The notes beneath the pieces were generated by a model that saw nothing but the letters and a program-made list of their open reading frames with translations, made no database searches and had not been told where the DNA came from. A program made the translations under genes and the position numbers. This document shows, one piece after another, positions 35,312 through 43,050 of a DNA stretch of 64,000 nt (position 1 is the stretch's first letter; each line of letters opens with the position of its first letter). The stretch comes from Rhodopseudomonas sp. (GTDB lineage: Bacteria; Pseudomonadota; Alphaproteobacteria; Rhizobiales; Xanthobacteraceae), in assembly GCA_016124795.1 (NCBI GenBank), contig WGNB01000007.1, positions 62,001 to 126,000 of the forward strand. Direction: 5' to 3'.

Positions 35312-35737
35312 ATGACAAAACCATCCGAACTCACTTTGGTGATGGTCGACGACAATGCCGACGAAATCTTTCTCACGCGGCGTCAAGTCCGGCAAGACGG
35401 CATCGTCAACAATTTCGTTTCGGAGCGCAAGCCTGAACGACTCATCGAAGCGCTCGGCGAACTGTCGAAAGCCGGCATCGACAAGAACAAGGTACTTATT
35501 CTGCTCGACATCAACATGCCACGCGCCAACGGCTTCGAGGCCCTCGGCGTTCTGCGCGCCCATCCGCAGTACAAGGACATCCCGGTCATCATGCTGTCGG
35601 CGTCCGATGACGAAGCCGACATGTTCGAGGCCTTCGACCTGGGCGCCAATGGCTACGTGGTCAAGCCGTTCAAGTCGGACGAGTTCTTTGCCGCTCTGAG
35701 CAACATCCCGAGCGTCAAACATCAGCTCGTACAATAG
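35312..35737 (+). CDS. Single-domain response regulator
   Basis: This 141-residue receiver has the acidic pair DDNAD near 13-17, the phospho-acceptor Asp in LILLDINMPRANG near 66, a Ser at VIMLSAS near 97, and the Lys in VVKPFKSDEF near 119. It has no output domain. The sequence is of the Rcp1 type (short regulators that pair with phytochrome or other kinases). TAAGG precedes the start. It precedes the PAS kinase gene by about 257 bases, with a strong hairpin in between. Confidence 0.92.
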   Translation: MTKPSELTLVMVDDNADEIFLTRRQVRQDGIVNNFVSERKPERLIEALGELSKAGIDKNKVLILLDINMPRANGFEALGVLRAHPQYKDIPVIMLSASDDEADMFEAFDLGANGYVVKPFKSDEFFAALSNIPSVKHQLVQ

Positions 35738-35796
35738 GCGACGCCATCACACGCAAGGCGGCGCTAAACGGTCCCCGCATACCATTCCGACATCGG

Positions 35797-35826
35797 TTGA
35801 CGCAGCGATCACAATCGCTGCGTCAA
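35797..35826. repeat. 13-bp perfect hairpin between two signalling genes
   Basis: TTGACGCAGCGAT (35797-35809) and its exact complement (35814-35826) enclose the 4-base loop CACA. It lies 59 bases after the response regulator stop. There is no T run on either strand, so it may be a rho-independent terminator of weak type, a processing site or an operator. Confidence 0.5.
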
Positions 35827-35994
35827 AACGTCTGAGGTGCATTTTACGGTAGCCAATTACAGATGTCGCCGCGGACCAAGCGACGTGATGAACGTTTATT
35901 AAAACGTTTGTGCTGTAATTACTCACTCATCAAGTGCAAGCTATAAGCGTTGCTCTCTGATTCGGCGCGATCGTGGATAAACAAGGTTGATCCA

Positions 35995-37155
35995 ATGATT
36001 GGTATCGCTACGAATACTGCCGCGGTGGATGTTGTCTGGCGCAACCTTATGGGAGCGGTGCCAGATGCGGTGATCGTTAGCGACGCCAGTGGCCAGATCG
36101 TCTACGTCAACACCGCTGTTACACGCTTCTTCGGATACCAGCCGACGGACTTGCTCGGACAGCCGGTCGAGATCCTTGTGCCGCGCACCGTTCGCGGCCA
36201 GCATAAATCCCACCGAGCCGCCTATCACAGCGAACCGCGCCGGCGCTTCATGGGCTTCGGTTCCGATTTACGGGCGGTGCGCGCCGACGGTTCTGAATTC
36301 CCGGTCGCGATCAGCCTGGGCTATACGACGAGCCCGAGCGGCAATCTGGTCATCGCCATTGTGCAGGACCTCAGCGACCTGCGCGAACGCGATCGCTCGA
36401 TTGAAAATCTCACGCAACGGATGGTGCGCGACACCAAGCTCGAGGAAGTCAACAAGGAACTCGAAGCGTTCAGCTTTTCGGTATCCCATGACCTTCGCGC
36501 ACCGTTGCGCGTCGTCGATGGCTTCAGTCAGGTTCTGAAAGAGGACTACTTCGACAAGCTCGACGATTACGGCCGGGACTGCATCAATCGCATCCGGACC
36601 GCGGCACAGCGGATGGGCCAACTGATCGATGATCTCCTGAATTTATCACGCATCACCAGGAGTGATATGGTCACAACCGACGTCGACCTCAGCGCCATGA
36701 CGCGCGAGATCGTCGAAATGATGATGGCCGCCTATCCAGACCAGAAGGTCGAGCTTGCCATCGAGGAAGGCATGGTCGCACACGGCGACGCCCGGCTCCT
36801 GCGAATAGCCCTCGAGAACCTGCTGAGCAACGCCTGGAAGTTCTCTTCAGGCCAGCCGACCGCGCGCATTGAAATCGGGCGCTCCAAAAGCACCCGGGGC
36901 GAAACCTACTTTGTGCGCGACAACGGCGCCGGCTTCGATATGGCCTACGCCGATAAATTATTCGGCGCGTTTCAGAGAATGCATAACGCCCAGGCCTTCC
37001 CCGGAACCGGCATCGGTCTGGCGACGGTCCAGCGAATCATCAACCGCCATAGCGGCCGCGTATGGGCGACTTCAGAGATTAACAAGGGGGCAACGTTCTA
37101 TTTCACCCTATTTCAGGAGGCTGGCAATGGCATCCAGTACAATCCTACTGGCTGA
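35995..37155 (+). CDS. PAS domain sensor histidine kinase
   Basis: This 386-residue kinase has one N-terminal PAS domain (about 12-125; RFFGYQPTDLLGQPVEILVP) and a HisKA box with the phospho-acceptor His in FSVSHDLRAPLRVVDGF near 163. The HATPase domain shows the N box ALENLLSNAWKF near 273, a G1 box in DNGAGFD near 311, and G2 in GTGIGLATVQ near 340. No membrane segment is predicted, so it is cytosolic. The ATG at 35995 follows AAGG. It overlaps the next response regulator gene by 29 bases. The PAS lacks the LOV cysteine motif. Confidence 0.92.
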   Translation: MIGIATNTAAVDVVWRNLMGAVPDAVIVSDASGQIVYVNTAVTRFFGYQPTDLLGQPVEILVPRTVRGQHKSHRAAYHSEPRRRFMGFGSDLRAVRADGSEFPVAISLGYTTSPSGNLVIAIVQDLSDLRERDRSIENLTQRMVRDTKLEEVNKELEAFSFSVSHDLRAPLRVVDGFSQVLKEDYFDKLDDYGRDCINRIRTAAQRMGQLIDDLLNLSRITRSDMVTTDVDLSAMTREIVEMMMAAYPDQKVELAIEEGMVAHGDARLLRIALENLLSNAWKFSSGQPTARIEIGRSKSTRGETYFVRDNGAGFDMAYADKLFGAFQRMHNAQAFPGTGIGLATVQRIINRHSGRVWATSEINKGATFYFTLFQEAGNGIQYNPTG

Positions 37156-37579
37156 AGACAACTACGACGACGAGTTGTTAACGGTTCGCGCACTCAACAA
37201 GCAATTGGACGGCATCAATATTGTCGTGGCGCATAATGGCGTGGAGGTCATGGACTATCTGTGCGCCACCGGCCCCCACGAAGGCCGCAACCGCAACGAT
37301 CTGCCGAAAGTTCTGTTGCTCGACCTCAAGATGCCCATGATGGACGGGCTGGCGACCTTGCAAAAGATCCGCGGCACCGACCATACCCGCTTGCTCCCGG
37401 TTGTTATCCTCACGTCTTCGGACGAAGAAACCGATCAGATCGCATCTTATCAGCTGGGTGCGAACAGCTATGTCCGCAAACCGGTGAAGTTCGACGACTT
37501 CCTTGAGGCAACGGCGAAGCTGGGCGCCTATTGGCTCGAAGTCAATCAGACAGCACCATACGTGCGGGCCACCGCCTAA
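37127..37579 (+). CDS. Rcp1-type single-domain response regulator
   Basis: This 150-residue receiver domain has AEDNYDDELL near 8, the Asp in LLLDLKMPMMDG near 64, a Thr in VVILTSSDEE near 91 and RKPVKFDDF near 115. The insert between helix 2 and the Asp strand (CATGPHEGRNRND) is typical of Rcp1-like partners of phytochrome kinases. The start at 37127 has AGGAGG 7 bases upstream. It overlaps the PAS kinase gene, so the two are coupled and the regulator is the likely target of that kinase. Confidence 0.92.
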   Translation: MASSTILLAEDNYDDELLTVRALNKQLDGINIVVAHNGVEVMDYLCATGPHEGRNRNDLPKVLLLDLKMPMMDGLATLQKIRGTDHTRLLPVVILTSSDEETDQIASYQLGANSYVRKPVKFDDFLEATAKLGAYWLEVNQTAPYVRATA

Positions 37580-37636
37580 CAATGCGACGAGCGAGGGCGC
37601 GGGCAAATCGGACGGCATGCGAAGGGGCGCTGACGA

Positions 37637-38746
37637 TTGCGAAAGAAACTCAACGTTCTCCTGGTTGAAGACAGCTACGACGACCTGGAATTGCTGCTGC
37701 GAATGCTGCAGCGCGCCGGTTACGATCCTAATTATAAATGCGTCGATAGCGCCGAGAAGCTGACCGAAGCGCTGACTTACGAAACTTGGGATATTGTTTT
37801 GACCGATTGCCACCTGCCGCAATTTAGCGGCGCACGGGCGATCGGTTTAATCCGTGAAACTCTAGGCTTGGACCTCCCTATTATCGTCGTCTCCGGCGCC
37901 ATCGGCGAAGAAACGGCGGTGAGGCTGATCAAAGCCGGGGCGCAGGATTATGTGCTCAAGGACAAGCTGGCGCGGCTTCCGGTCGCAATTGAGCGCGAAA
38001 TCAGAGCCGCAGAGACCCGAAGGGCCAAGAAAGAATCCGAAGCCCAGATGGTGCTTGAACGAGCGAATTTCATTTCGATCGTCGCCCACGACTTGCGTGC
38101 ACCCATTCAACGCATTGAGACCATGGTGCAGCTCCTGCGGTCGGATTACGAAGACAAGTTCGACGAAGACGGCAAAGACATCGTGTTTCGCGTCGAACGG
38201 TCGGCGGCCCGCCTGCGCCTGATGCTGGCATCGCTGCTGGCTTACTCGCGCTACGGCCGTGACGCGACGAACGGAAAAGTAGCCTCACTCAAGAGCACGA
38301 TCGACGAAGTTCTGGAAAATGTCGGCATAGACCGGACCACGGCCGACCTTGAAGTCGAACTCGGATCGGTCGACTGGATTAAAGGCGACTCGGTACTGAT
38401 CGGCCATGTCATCCTCAACCTGGTGAGCAACGCGCTCAAGTTTCGAAGGAAAGATGTCAGGTTCGGGATTTCCTTCAAGGCCCAGCATATTGGCAACGGC
38501 AATATACAGGTGTCGGTGACCGATAACGGCATCGGAATCGAACCGCGTTTTGCCGACAAGGTGTTCGACATCTTCTATCGTCTGCACGACGAGGACGAAT
38601 ATGAAGGCACCGGCATAGGCCTTGCGATCTGCAAGAAGATTATTACCGACCACGGCGGGACAATCTGGGTCGACAAGAATTATTCCGACGGCGCGTCGAT
38701 CAATTTTACGCTGAACAGCATTGACGAGAAACGCCAGTCGGCGTGA
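37637..38746 (+). CDS. Response regulator - histidine kinase fusion
   Basis: This 369-residue protein has an N-terminal receiver (1-130; EDSYDD near 11, VLTDCHLPQFSG near 57, Lys in YVLKDKL near 106), then a HisKA box with His in VAHDLRAPIQ near 154, and a HATPase domain (NLVSNALKF near 262, DNGIGIE near 296, GTGIGLAICKK near 326). The receiver-then-kinase order makes it an internal relay kinase, cytosolic. The TTG start is chosen since it preserves the receiver, with AAGGGG upstream. It is 57 bases downstream of the Rcp1-type regulator gene. Confidence 0.9.
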   Translation: MRKKLNVLLVEDSYDDLELLLRMLQRAGYDPNYKCVDSAEKLTEALTYETWDIVLTDCHLPQFSGARAIGLIRETLGLDLPIIVVSGAIGEETAVRLIKAGAQDYVLKDKLARLPVAIEREIRAAETRRAKKESEAQMVLERANFISIVAHDLRAPIQRIETMVQLLRSDYEDKFDEDGKDIVFRVERSAARLRLMLASLLAYSRYGRDATNGKVASLKSTIDEVLENVGIDRTTADLEVELGSVDWIKGDSVLIGHVILNLVSNALKFRRKDVRFGISFKAQHIGNGNIQVSVTDNGIGIEPRFADKVFDIFYRLHDEDEYEGTGIGLAICKKIITDHGGTIWVDKNYSDGASINFTLNSIDEKRQSA

Positions 38747-39071
38747 TGTCGCTCTGTCCGTGACCGCGCGGATCAGAGCATTGTCAACACGAGACGAACG
38801 AGAAAGCCCGGACGAAGGCCGCACCTGGGCCTGCGTCGGCGCGAGTTCCTCACCAGAGCGAAGCTGATGGCAATGGGCGCGCGGCTGGCCCATGCCGTCA
38901 TATCCGATCATCGGGGATGGGGTCTGCCGCATCACTGTGCGCTGCTCCTCGATATTTGAACGCCCGACGCCAAAGCGCTGTCGGGCTCGTGCTTACCCGA
39001 GCGACTTGACGCCTGTGGGACCGATAATCTATGAATCTTAAATAATCGATGATTTAAGACGGACCGATTAT
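38747..39071. other. Intergenic region with no recognised gene
   Basis: Between the receiver-kinase stop and the short ORF at 39072. Both strands hold only short frames without ribosome sites or family motifs. The right end carries an 8-base inverted repeat and a repeated GACCGAT motif, described separately. Confidence 0.4.
39036..39059. promoter_or_regulatory. AT-rich inverted repeat upstream of the CMD/TTT operon
   Basis: TCTTAAAT (39036-39043) and ATTTAAGA (39052-39059) are separated by 8 bases. Copies of GACCGATAAT/GACCGATTAT flank it on both sides. It lies just before the short ORF that may be a GntR remnant. It looks like a regulator operator. Confidence 0.4.
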
Positions 39072-39365
39072 TTGACGCGAGAAGCAATAAGTCGGGAACC
39101 GGTCATGGAAGGCAGCGGCGCGACCCGACCGCACGGGCTGTCGAAGCGGCTGCGTCGAGCGATCGTCAGCGGACGCCTTAAAGCGAATGAAGACAAGCGG
39201 ATGGCCGATCCGCCCCTGGCACAGCATCTTGCCGCCAATTTCGAACAGCGAAACTTGCATATCGACCACGCCGGCGAATACGTCCGGCTGGATTTGGCCG
39301 CGAAAAGGCACAGCCAATCAAGTGCCCGGATATTGGACGAGACAACGGAGAACATGAAACGATGA
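39072..39365 (+). pseudogene. Short ORF, possible remnant of a GntR-type regulator
   Basis: The 97-residue frame starts with TTG. Residues 23-41 (LSKRLRRAIVSGRLKANE) look like the beginning of a GntR winged helix, but the rest of the DNA-binding domain is missing. The final part (RHSQSSARILDETTENMKR) could be the end of a GntR ligand domain. The stop overlaps the next gene start as ATGA, which supports a true 3' end of an operon gene. I cannot exclude a small unknown protein or a chance frame. Confidence 0.35.
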
Positions 39366-39742
39366 GCCGCCCCACCCGCACGATCGAAGAATTCGAGCAA
39401 CGCTATAAGGATATGCTCGGCTTCACGCCGCCGAAAATCGCCAAGCGTCTAAAGCTCGGCATGCGCACCGATCCCGAGCTGCTCGGCGCGCTCGAGGATT
39501 GGCGACTGGCGGCGCTGACGCCTGAGGCGCTCGACCAGAAAACCGTTCAGCTGATGTGCTTTGCGATTTTGCTGGCGCAAACCTCGGAAGCCGCCGCCAA
39601 CCACGCGCGTGCCGCAGTCAAAGCCGGCGCTTCGCGTCAGGAACTGCACGCCACCGCCGGCCTTGCCGCGCTGTTTCGCGGTCTCGCCGCTTTCAACATG
39701 GCCGGCGAAATCATCAACGAGCTGTTTCCCGAAACGCCTTAG
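39362..39742 (+). CDS. Carboxymuconolactone decarboxylase family protein
   Basis: This 126-residue, mostly helical protein matches the CMD/AhpD-like fold: MLGFTPPKIAKRL near 18, then LMCFAILLAQTSEAAANHARAAVKAGASRQEL near 65 and GLAAFNMAGE near 107. The Cys-x-x-Cys redox pair of AhpD is absent, so it is of the CMD type without peroxidase chemistry. The substrate is unknown. It is followed by a TTT solute receptor and a PEP-mutase-type enzyme; the set may serve catabolism of an aromatic or dicarboxylic acid. Confidence 0.82.
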   Translation: MSRPTRTIEEFEQRYKDMLGFTPPKIAKRLKLGMRTDPELLGALEDWRLAALTPEALDQKTVQLMCFAILLAQTSEAAANHARAAVKAGASRQELHATAGLAALFRGLAAFNMAGEIINELFPETP

Positions 39743-39792
39743 AAGCTCGCCCAATCCTCACACACGTCCAACAAAAACAAAGGGAGCAAACA

Positions 39793-40824
39793 ATGACGAA
39801 AAAATTGACCGCGCTCGGCGCGCTCACCGCGCTCGGCGCGCTCACCGCGCTCGGCGCGCTCACCGCGCTTGGCGCTCTCGGCCTGCTCGCGGCCGCGCCT
39901 CAGCCAGCTTCCGCCCAGTCCAAATTCCCCGATCATCCGATCCGTCTGATCGTCGGCTTTGGCGCCGGCGGCGCCAGCGATGTCGCGGCCCGCATCGTCG
40001 CGAAATCGATGTCCGATGAATTGCATCAGTCGGTGATCGTCGAGAACAAGCCGGGCGCCAGCACGTCGATTGCCGGCGATACCGTCGCCAAGTCCGCGCC
40101 AGACGGCTACACGCTGTTCATGGCCGGCAACGCCAATGCGGTCAACGCCGTCTCAAAGCCATTGCCGCCATTCGACGTTCTCACCGCCTTTACTCCGATC
40201 GGCGTGGTGGTGCGCTCCCCCAGCATTCTGGTGTCGGCGCCGTCAGTCGGCATCAAGTCGGTCGCCGAAATCGTCGACAAGGCCAAGGCGCAGCCGAACC
40301 AGATCAGCTACGCTTCGTCGGGCGTCGCCGCGACGTCGCATCTGGCCGGCGTGCTGTTTGCAAGCGCCGAGAAGATCAAGCTGGTGCATGTGCCCTATAA
40401 AGGCAGTTCCCAGGCCATGAACGACGTGCTGGCCGGCCGCGTCTCGATGATGTTCGCGCCGATCTCGACCGCTCTGCCACTGGTGAAGGCGGGTACGCTG
40501 GTCGCACTGGCAACCACGTCCGACGAGCGTGAAAAAGATCTGCCAAATGTTCCGACGCTGTCCGAGCTGGGCATCAAGGGCATCGATCTCGACATCTGGT
40601 CGGGCTTTGTCGCGCCAACCGGCACGCCGGCCGATCGCATCGCCATTCTCGCGAATGCGATGCAGACCGCGCTCAAGAACAAGGACGTGCAAACCCAGTT
40701 CGAAAATCGCGGCATGAAGGCGGTCGTTGGCGCTGGCGCCGACGAATTCACCCGCCACATGAAGGCCGACATCACCAAGCTGAAAGGCATGGTTGCCGAC
40801 GGCACCATGACCTTCGGTCACTGA
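39793..40824 (+). CDS. Tripartite tricarboxylate transporter (TTT) substrate-binding protein
   Basis: This 343-residue Bug/TctC-type periplasmic receptor starts with a signal peptide that is a four-times repeated six-residue unit (LTALGA). After cleavage near ASA-QS come family motifs: FPDHPIRLIVGFGAGGASDVAAR near 44, VENKPGASTSIAGD near 81, HVPYKGSSQAMNDVLAGRV near 199 and the closing FEN/GMKAV segment. AGGGAG lies just upstream of the ATG. The matching permeases TctA/TctB are not here, as is common for Bug receptors, which are often orphans. It captures a carboxylate for uptake. Confidence 0.92.
   Translation: MTKKLTALGALTALGALTALGALTALGALGLLAAAPQPASAQSKFPDHPIRLIVGFGAGGASDVAARIVAKSMSDELHQSVIVENKPGASTSIAGDTVAKSAPDGYTLFMAGNANAVNAVSKPLPPFDVLTAFTPIGVVVRSPSILVSAPSVGIKSVAEIVDKAKAQPNQISYASSGVAATSHLAGVLFASAEKIKLVHVPYKGSSQAMNDVLAGRVSMMFAPISTALPLVKAGTLVALATTSDEREKDLPNVPTLSELGIKGIDLDIWSGFVAPTGTPADRIAILANAMQTALKNKDVQTQFENRGMKAVVGAGADEFTRHMKADITKLKGMVADGTMTFGH
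39805..39876 (+). repeat. Four tandem 18-bp repeats in the signal peptide of the TTT receptor
   Basis: Four copies of an 18-base unit (consensus CTCACCGCGCTCGGCGCG) run without a gap; copies two and three are identical. They encode LTALGA four times within the hydrophobic core of the signal peptide. Loss or gain of a unit keeps the frame and changes the core by six residues. Confidence 0.95.
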
Positions 40825-40925
40825 GGATTATCCGGTGCCGGCGAAACCGCCGGCGCCGGGCTCGATCAACCGCTTCACGACGCGACGCCGTAGATTTTGC
40901 CACAAGTCTCGCCAAAGGATTTGCA

Positions 40926-41792
40926 ATGAAGACGCTCAAGGAACTCATTCAGACCCGCGACCTGGTGGTCGCCCCGGTCGCGTTGAACCCGATCATGGCG
41001 CGAATGGCCGAGGATGCCGGTTTCGAGGCCGTCTATTTATCGGGCGGTTCGCTGGGCTGGCTGAAGTGCGTCACCGAAGCCAATCTCAGCCTGACCGATA
41101 TGGTCGAAGTCGGCATCGACATTCGCGGCGCGACGAAGATTCCGATCGTACTCGACGCCGGCGGCGGCTGGGGCGAGCCGGTGCATATCCACCGCACCGT
41201 CGCGATGTCGGAAGTCGCCGGCTTTGCCGCCATCGAAATCGAGGACCAGTATTTGCCGCGCCGGGTCATGCATCATATCGGCGAGGAAAACCTGATTCCG
41301 CCGGAAGCCATGGTCTACAAGATCCAGGAAGCGGTGGCGGCACGCACCGATCCCAACCTCATCATCATCGGCCGCACCAATGCGCAGCGCCTGCATGGTC
41401 TCGACGAAGCGCTGCGGCGCGGCGAGATGTATCACCGTGCCGGCGCGGATATGCTGTTCATTCATTCGCGCAAGCCCGAGGAATTGCGACGTATCGGCGA
41501 ACGTCTGCCCGGCCCGCTGATGATGTTCGCGCCGGAAGACGGCTTCTCGACCTTCGAAATGACCAAGGCGGAATTATCGACGCTTGGCTTCAAGTTGGCG
41601 GCGTCGTCCGGCTCGGCTTTCGCGGCGATGTATAAAGCGGTGCGACAGTCTTACGAATGTCTGGCGCAGGATCAGCTCGATCCCTTCCTGGGCGCCGGCG
41701 GCGCGGTCAAGGAAATGAAGCGCGCCCACGCCACCACCGGTCTGGCGCGTCTCCTGGAAATCGAGAAGCGCACCACCGAGCGCGTCGGCTAG
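40926..41792 (+). CDS. Isocitrate lyase / PEP mutase superfamily protein
   Basis: This 288-residue barrel protein has YLSGGSLGW near 38 and VLDAGGGWGEPVHIHR near 76, then the metal-site acid in AAIEIEDQYLPRR near 101, VAARTDPNLIIIGRTNAQ near 138 and a C-terminal SGSAFAAMYKAV segment. The Lys-x-Cys-Gly-His catalytic loop of isocitrate and methylisocitrate lyases is absent (the equivalent reads RRVMHH), so a lyase role like ICL is unlikely. Relatives cleave or decarboxylate oxaloacetate, dimethylmalate or similar 2-oxo or malate derivatives. It is the third gene of the CMD-TTT cluster. Confidence 0.8.
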   Translation: MKTLKELIQTRDLVVAPVALNPIMARMAEDAGFEAVYLSGGSLGWLKCVTEANLSLTDMVEVGIDIRGATKIPIVLDAGGGWGEPVHIHRTVAMSEVAGFAAIEIEDQYLPRRVMHHIGEENLIPPEAMVYKIQEAVAARTDPNLIIIGRTNAQRLHGLDEALRRGEMYHRAGADMLFIHSRKPEELRRIGERLPGPLMMFAPEDGFSTFEMTKAELSTLGFKLAASSGSAFAAMYKAVRQSYECLAQDQLDPFLGAGGAVKEMKRAHATTGLARLLEIEKRTTERVG

Positions 41793-41810
41793 AGCCGTGC
41801 CACGCCGCGG

Positions 41811-42755
41811 TTAATACCGCGGCGTTCCCGGCACGAAAGCATCGAAAGCCGCCCAGAACTGGCTTCGCATTTGATCCTGCTCCTGCAAGATTTCGTGCTT
41901 GGCGCCAGGCAAGATGAGGTGCCGTCCGGCCAGCAGATACATACCGAAATTCTCGATGGCCGGCGTCGATACGACTTCGTCGCATCCGGCCGCCACCAGC
42001 AACATCGGCTGCCGGATATGCGCCGGATAAGACGGCGCACCAAACTCTTTCATCAGATGCAGAGCGGAATCGACCCAGGCAATCGTCGGCGGACCGATGC
42101 CAAGCGCCGGCTCCTGCTCGAGAAGCGCCGAGTTGCGAGCAAAACGGACCGGGTCGGAGGTCAGGACGTTGCCGAGAAAATCCTCCGAGCCGATCGGCTC
42201 GGCATGGTTGGTCGGTACGTAGGCCGATCCACGCCCCACCATCCGCATCAACCGGGCCAACGGACCGGCGGCGCGCGTTAACGGACTGGGCCGCAGCGCA
42301 ATCATCGGCGCCGACAACACCACCCGTTCAAACCAGCGACTACCATCGTGACAAGCCTTGATCACGATCGCGCCGCCCATCGAATGGCCGAGCGCATAAT
42401 AAGGCGGCGGACAATCGGGCAGCACCACCTGATGCATGAAAGCTTCCAGGTCGGTGACGTATTGCGAGAAACTCCGGACATGGCCTTTCTGCGGGTCGGA
42501 CAAAGCCCGGTCCGACAGGCCCTGGCCCCGCCAGTCGAGGGTCGCAACGGCGAAACCGCGCGAGCGCAGGTCGCGGACGGTCTCGAAATATTTCTCGATG
42601 TACTCGGCCCGGCCTTGCAGCACGACCACTGTGCCCTTGCGTGCCGCCGGCGGCTCCCAGCGGCCGATCCGCAGATTCACCCCGTCGGAGGTTTTGATGG
42701 TGCCGGCGATCCCATGATCGGGCACCGGATTGGCGGGACTGGCAATGAATTTCAT
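41811..42755 (-). CDS. Alpha/beta hydrolase (lysophospholipase / monoacylglycerol lipase type)
   Basis: This 314-residue hydrolase has the nucleophile elbow GHSMGG near residue 125 (Ser), the oxyanion area VVLQGRAEYIEKY near 42, DWRGQGLSDR near 73, and a C-terminal His in GAKHEIL near 289. This pattern is PldB/monoacylglycerol lipase-like. No signal peptide is seen. The ATG at 42755 is chosen because the family start is MKFIASPAN; an ATG at 42806 extends it by 17 residues with AGGG upstream. It is convergent with the PEP-mutase-type gene. Confidence 0.85.
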   Translation of the reverse strand: MKFIASPANPVPDHGIAGTIKTSDGVNLRIGRWEPPAARKGTVVVLQGRAEYIEKYFETVRDLRSRGFAVATLDWRGQGLSDRALSDPQKGHVRSFSQYVTDLEAFMHQVVLPDCPPPYYALGHSMGGAIVIKACHDGSRWFERVVLSAPMIALRPSPLTRAAGPLARLMRMVGRGSAYVPTNHAEPIGSEDFLGNVLTSDPVRFARNSALLEQEPALGIGPPTIAWVDSALHLMKEFGAPSYPAHIRQPMLLVAAGCDEVVSTPAIENFGMYLLAGRHLILPGAKHEILQEQDQMRSQFWAAFDAFVPGTPRY

Positions 42756-42925
42756 GACGCCATCAATAAGCCGGAGGCAATTGGCCGAACCGGCCTTATA
42801 GGCCATGACGCCCTAAAGTGTGAAACCGAATGTACCTTTTCCGCCGCCGGGCGCCGCCGCCAGTCCCGGACAGGGCGATTATAAAAGATAACAAAATCAA
42901 TAGTTTATGGAAATATTATCGCCCC

Positions 42926-42955
42926 CTTGCGAGGCCAAAAAGCGATGCCCATATC
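42926..42955 (+). promoter_or_regulatory. RpoH (sigma-32) type promoter of the Hsp20 gene
   Basis: CTTGCG (42926-42931) and CCCATATC (42948-42955) match the heat-shock consensus CTTGAAA / CCCATNT with the right spacing. The transcript would start near 42962, leaving an 89-base leader. Confidence 0.75.
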
Positions 42956-42961
42956 TCTCTT

Positions 42962-43050
42962 GCGCAGGCCGCTGTCGGCTGCGCACGGGCTTTAAGGTTC
43001 GGCCATTCGGCGGACTGCCCGCATGTCGCTCAACTCAAGGAGGACTTGCT
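42962..43050 (+). promoter_or_regulatory. ROSE-type RNA thermometer in the Hsp20 leader
   Basis: The leader folds into several hairpins, with a TGCGCA stem at 42961-42966/42980-42985, and the 3' hairpin holds the hallmark of ROSE elements: TCGCT at 43026-43030 (UYGCU) facing the ribosome site AGGAGG at 43038-43043. In Bradyrhizobium such leaders mask the ribosome site at low temperature and melt upon heat. The sequence features are visible; the folding is inferred. Confidence 0.75.

Noticed and set aside
35995-36370. LOV photosensor in the PAS kinase
   Set aside because: The conserved Cys motif of LOV domains is absent, so no flavin photochemistry can be claimed.
39805-39876. CRISPR-like array
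   Set aside because: The repeats are contiguous without spacers and encode a signal peptide. No CRISPR array or cas gene is in the window.
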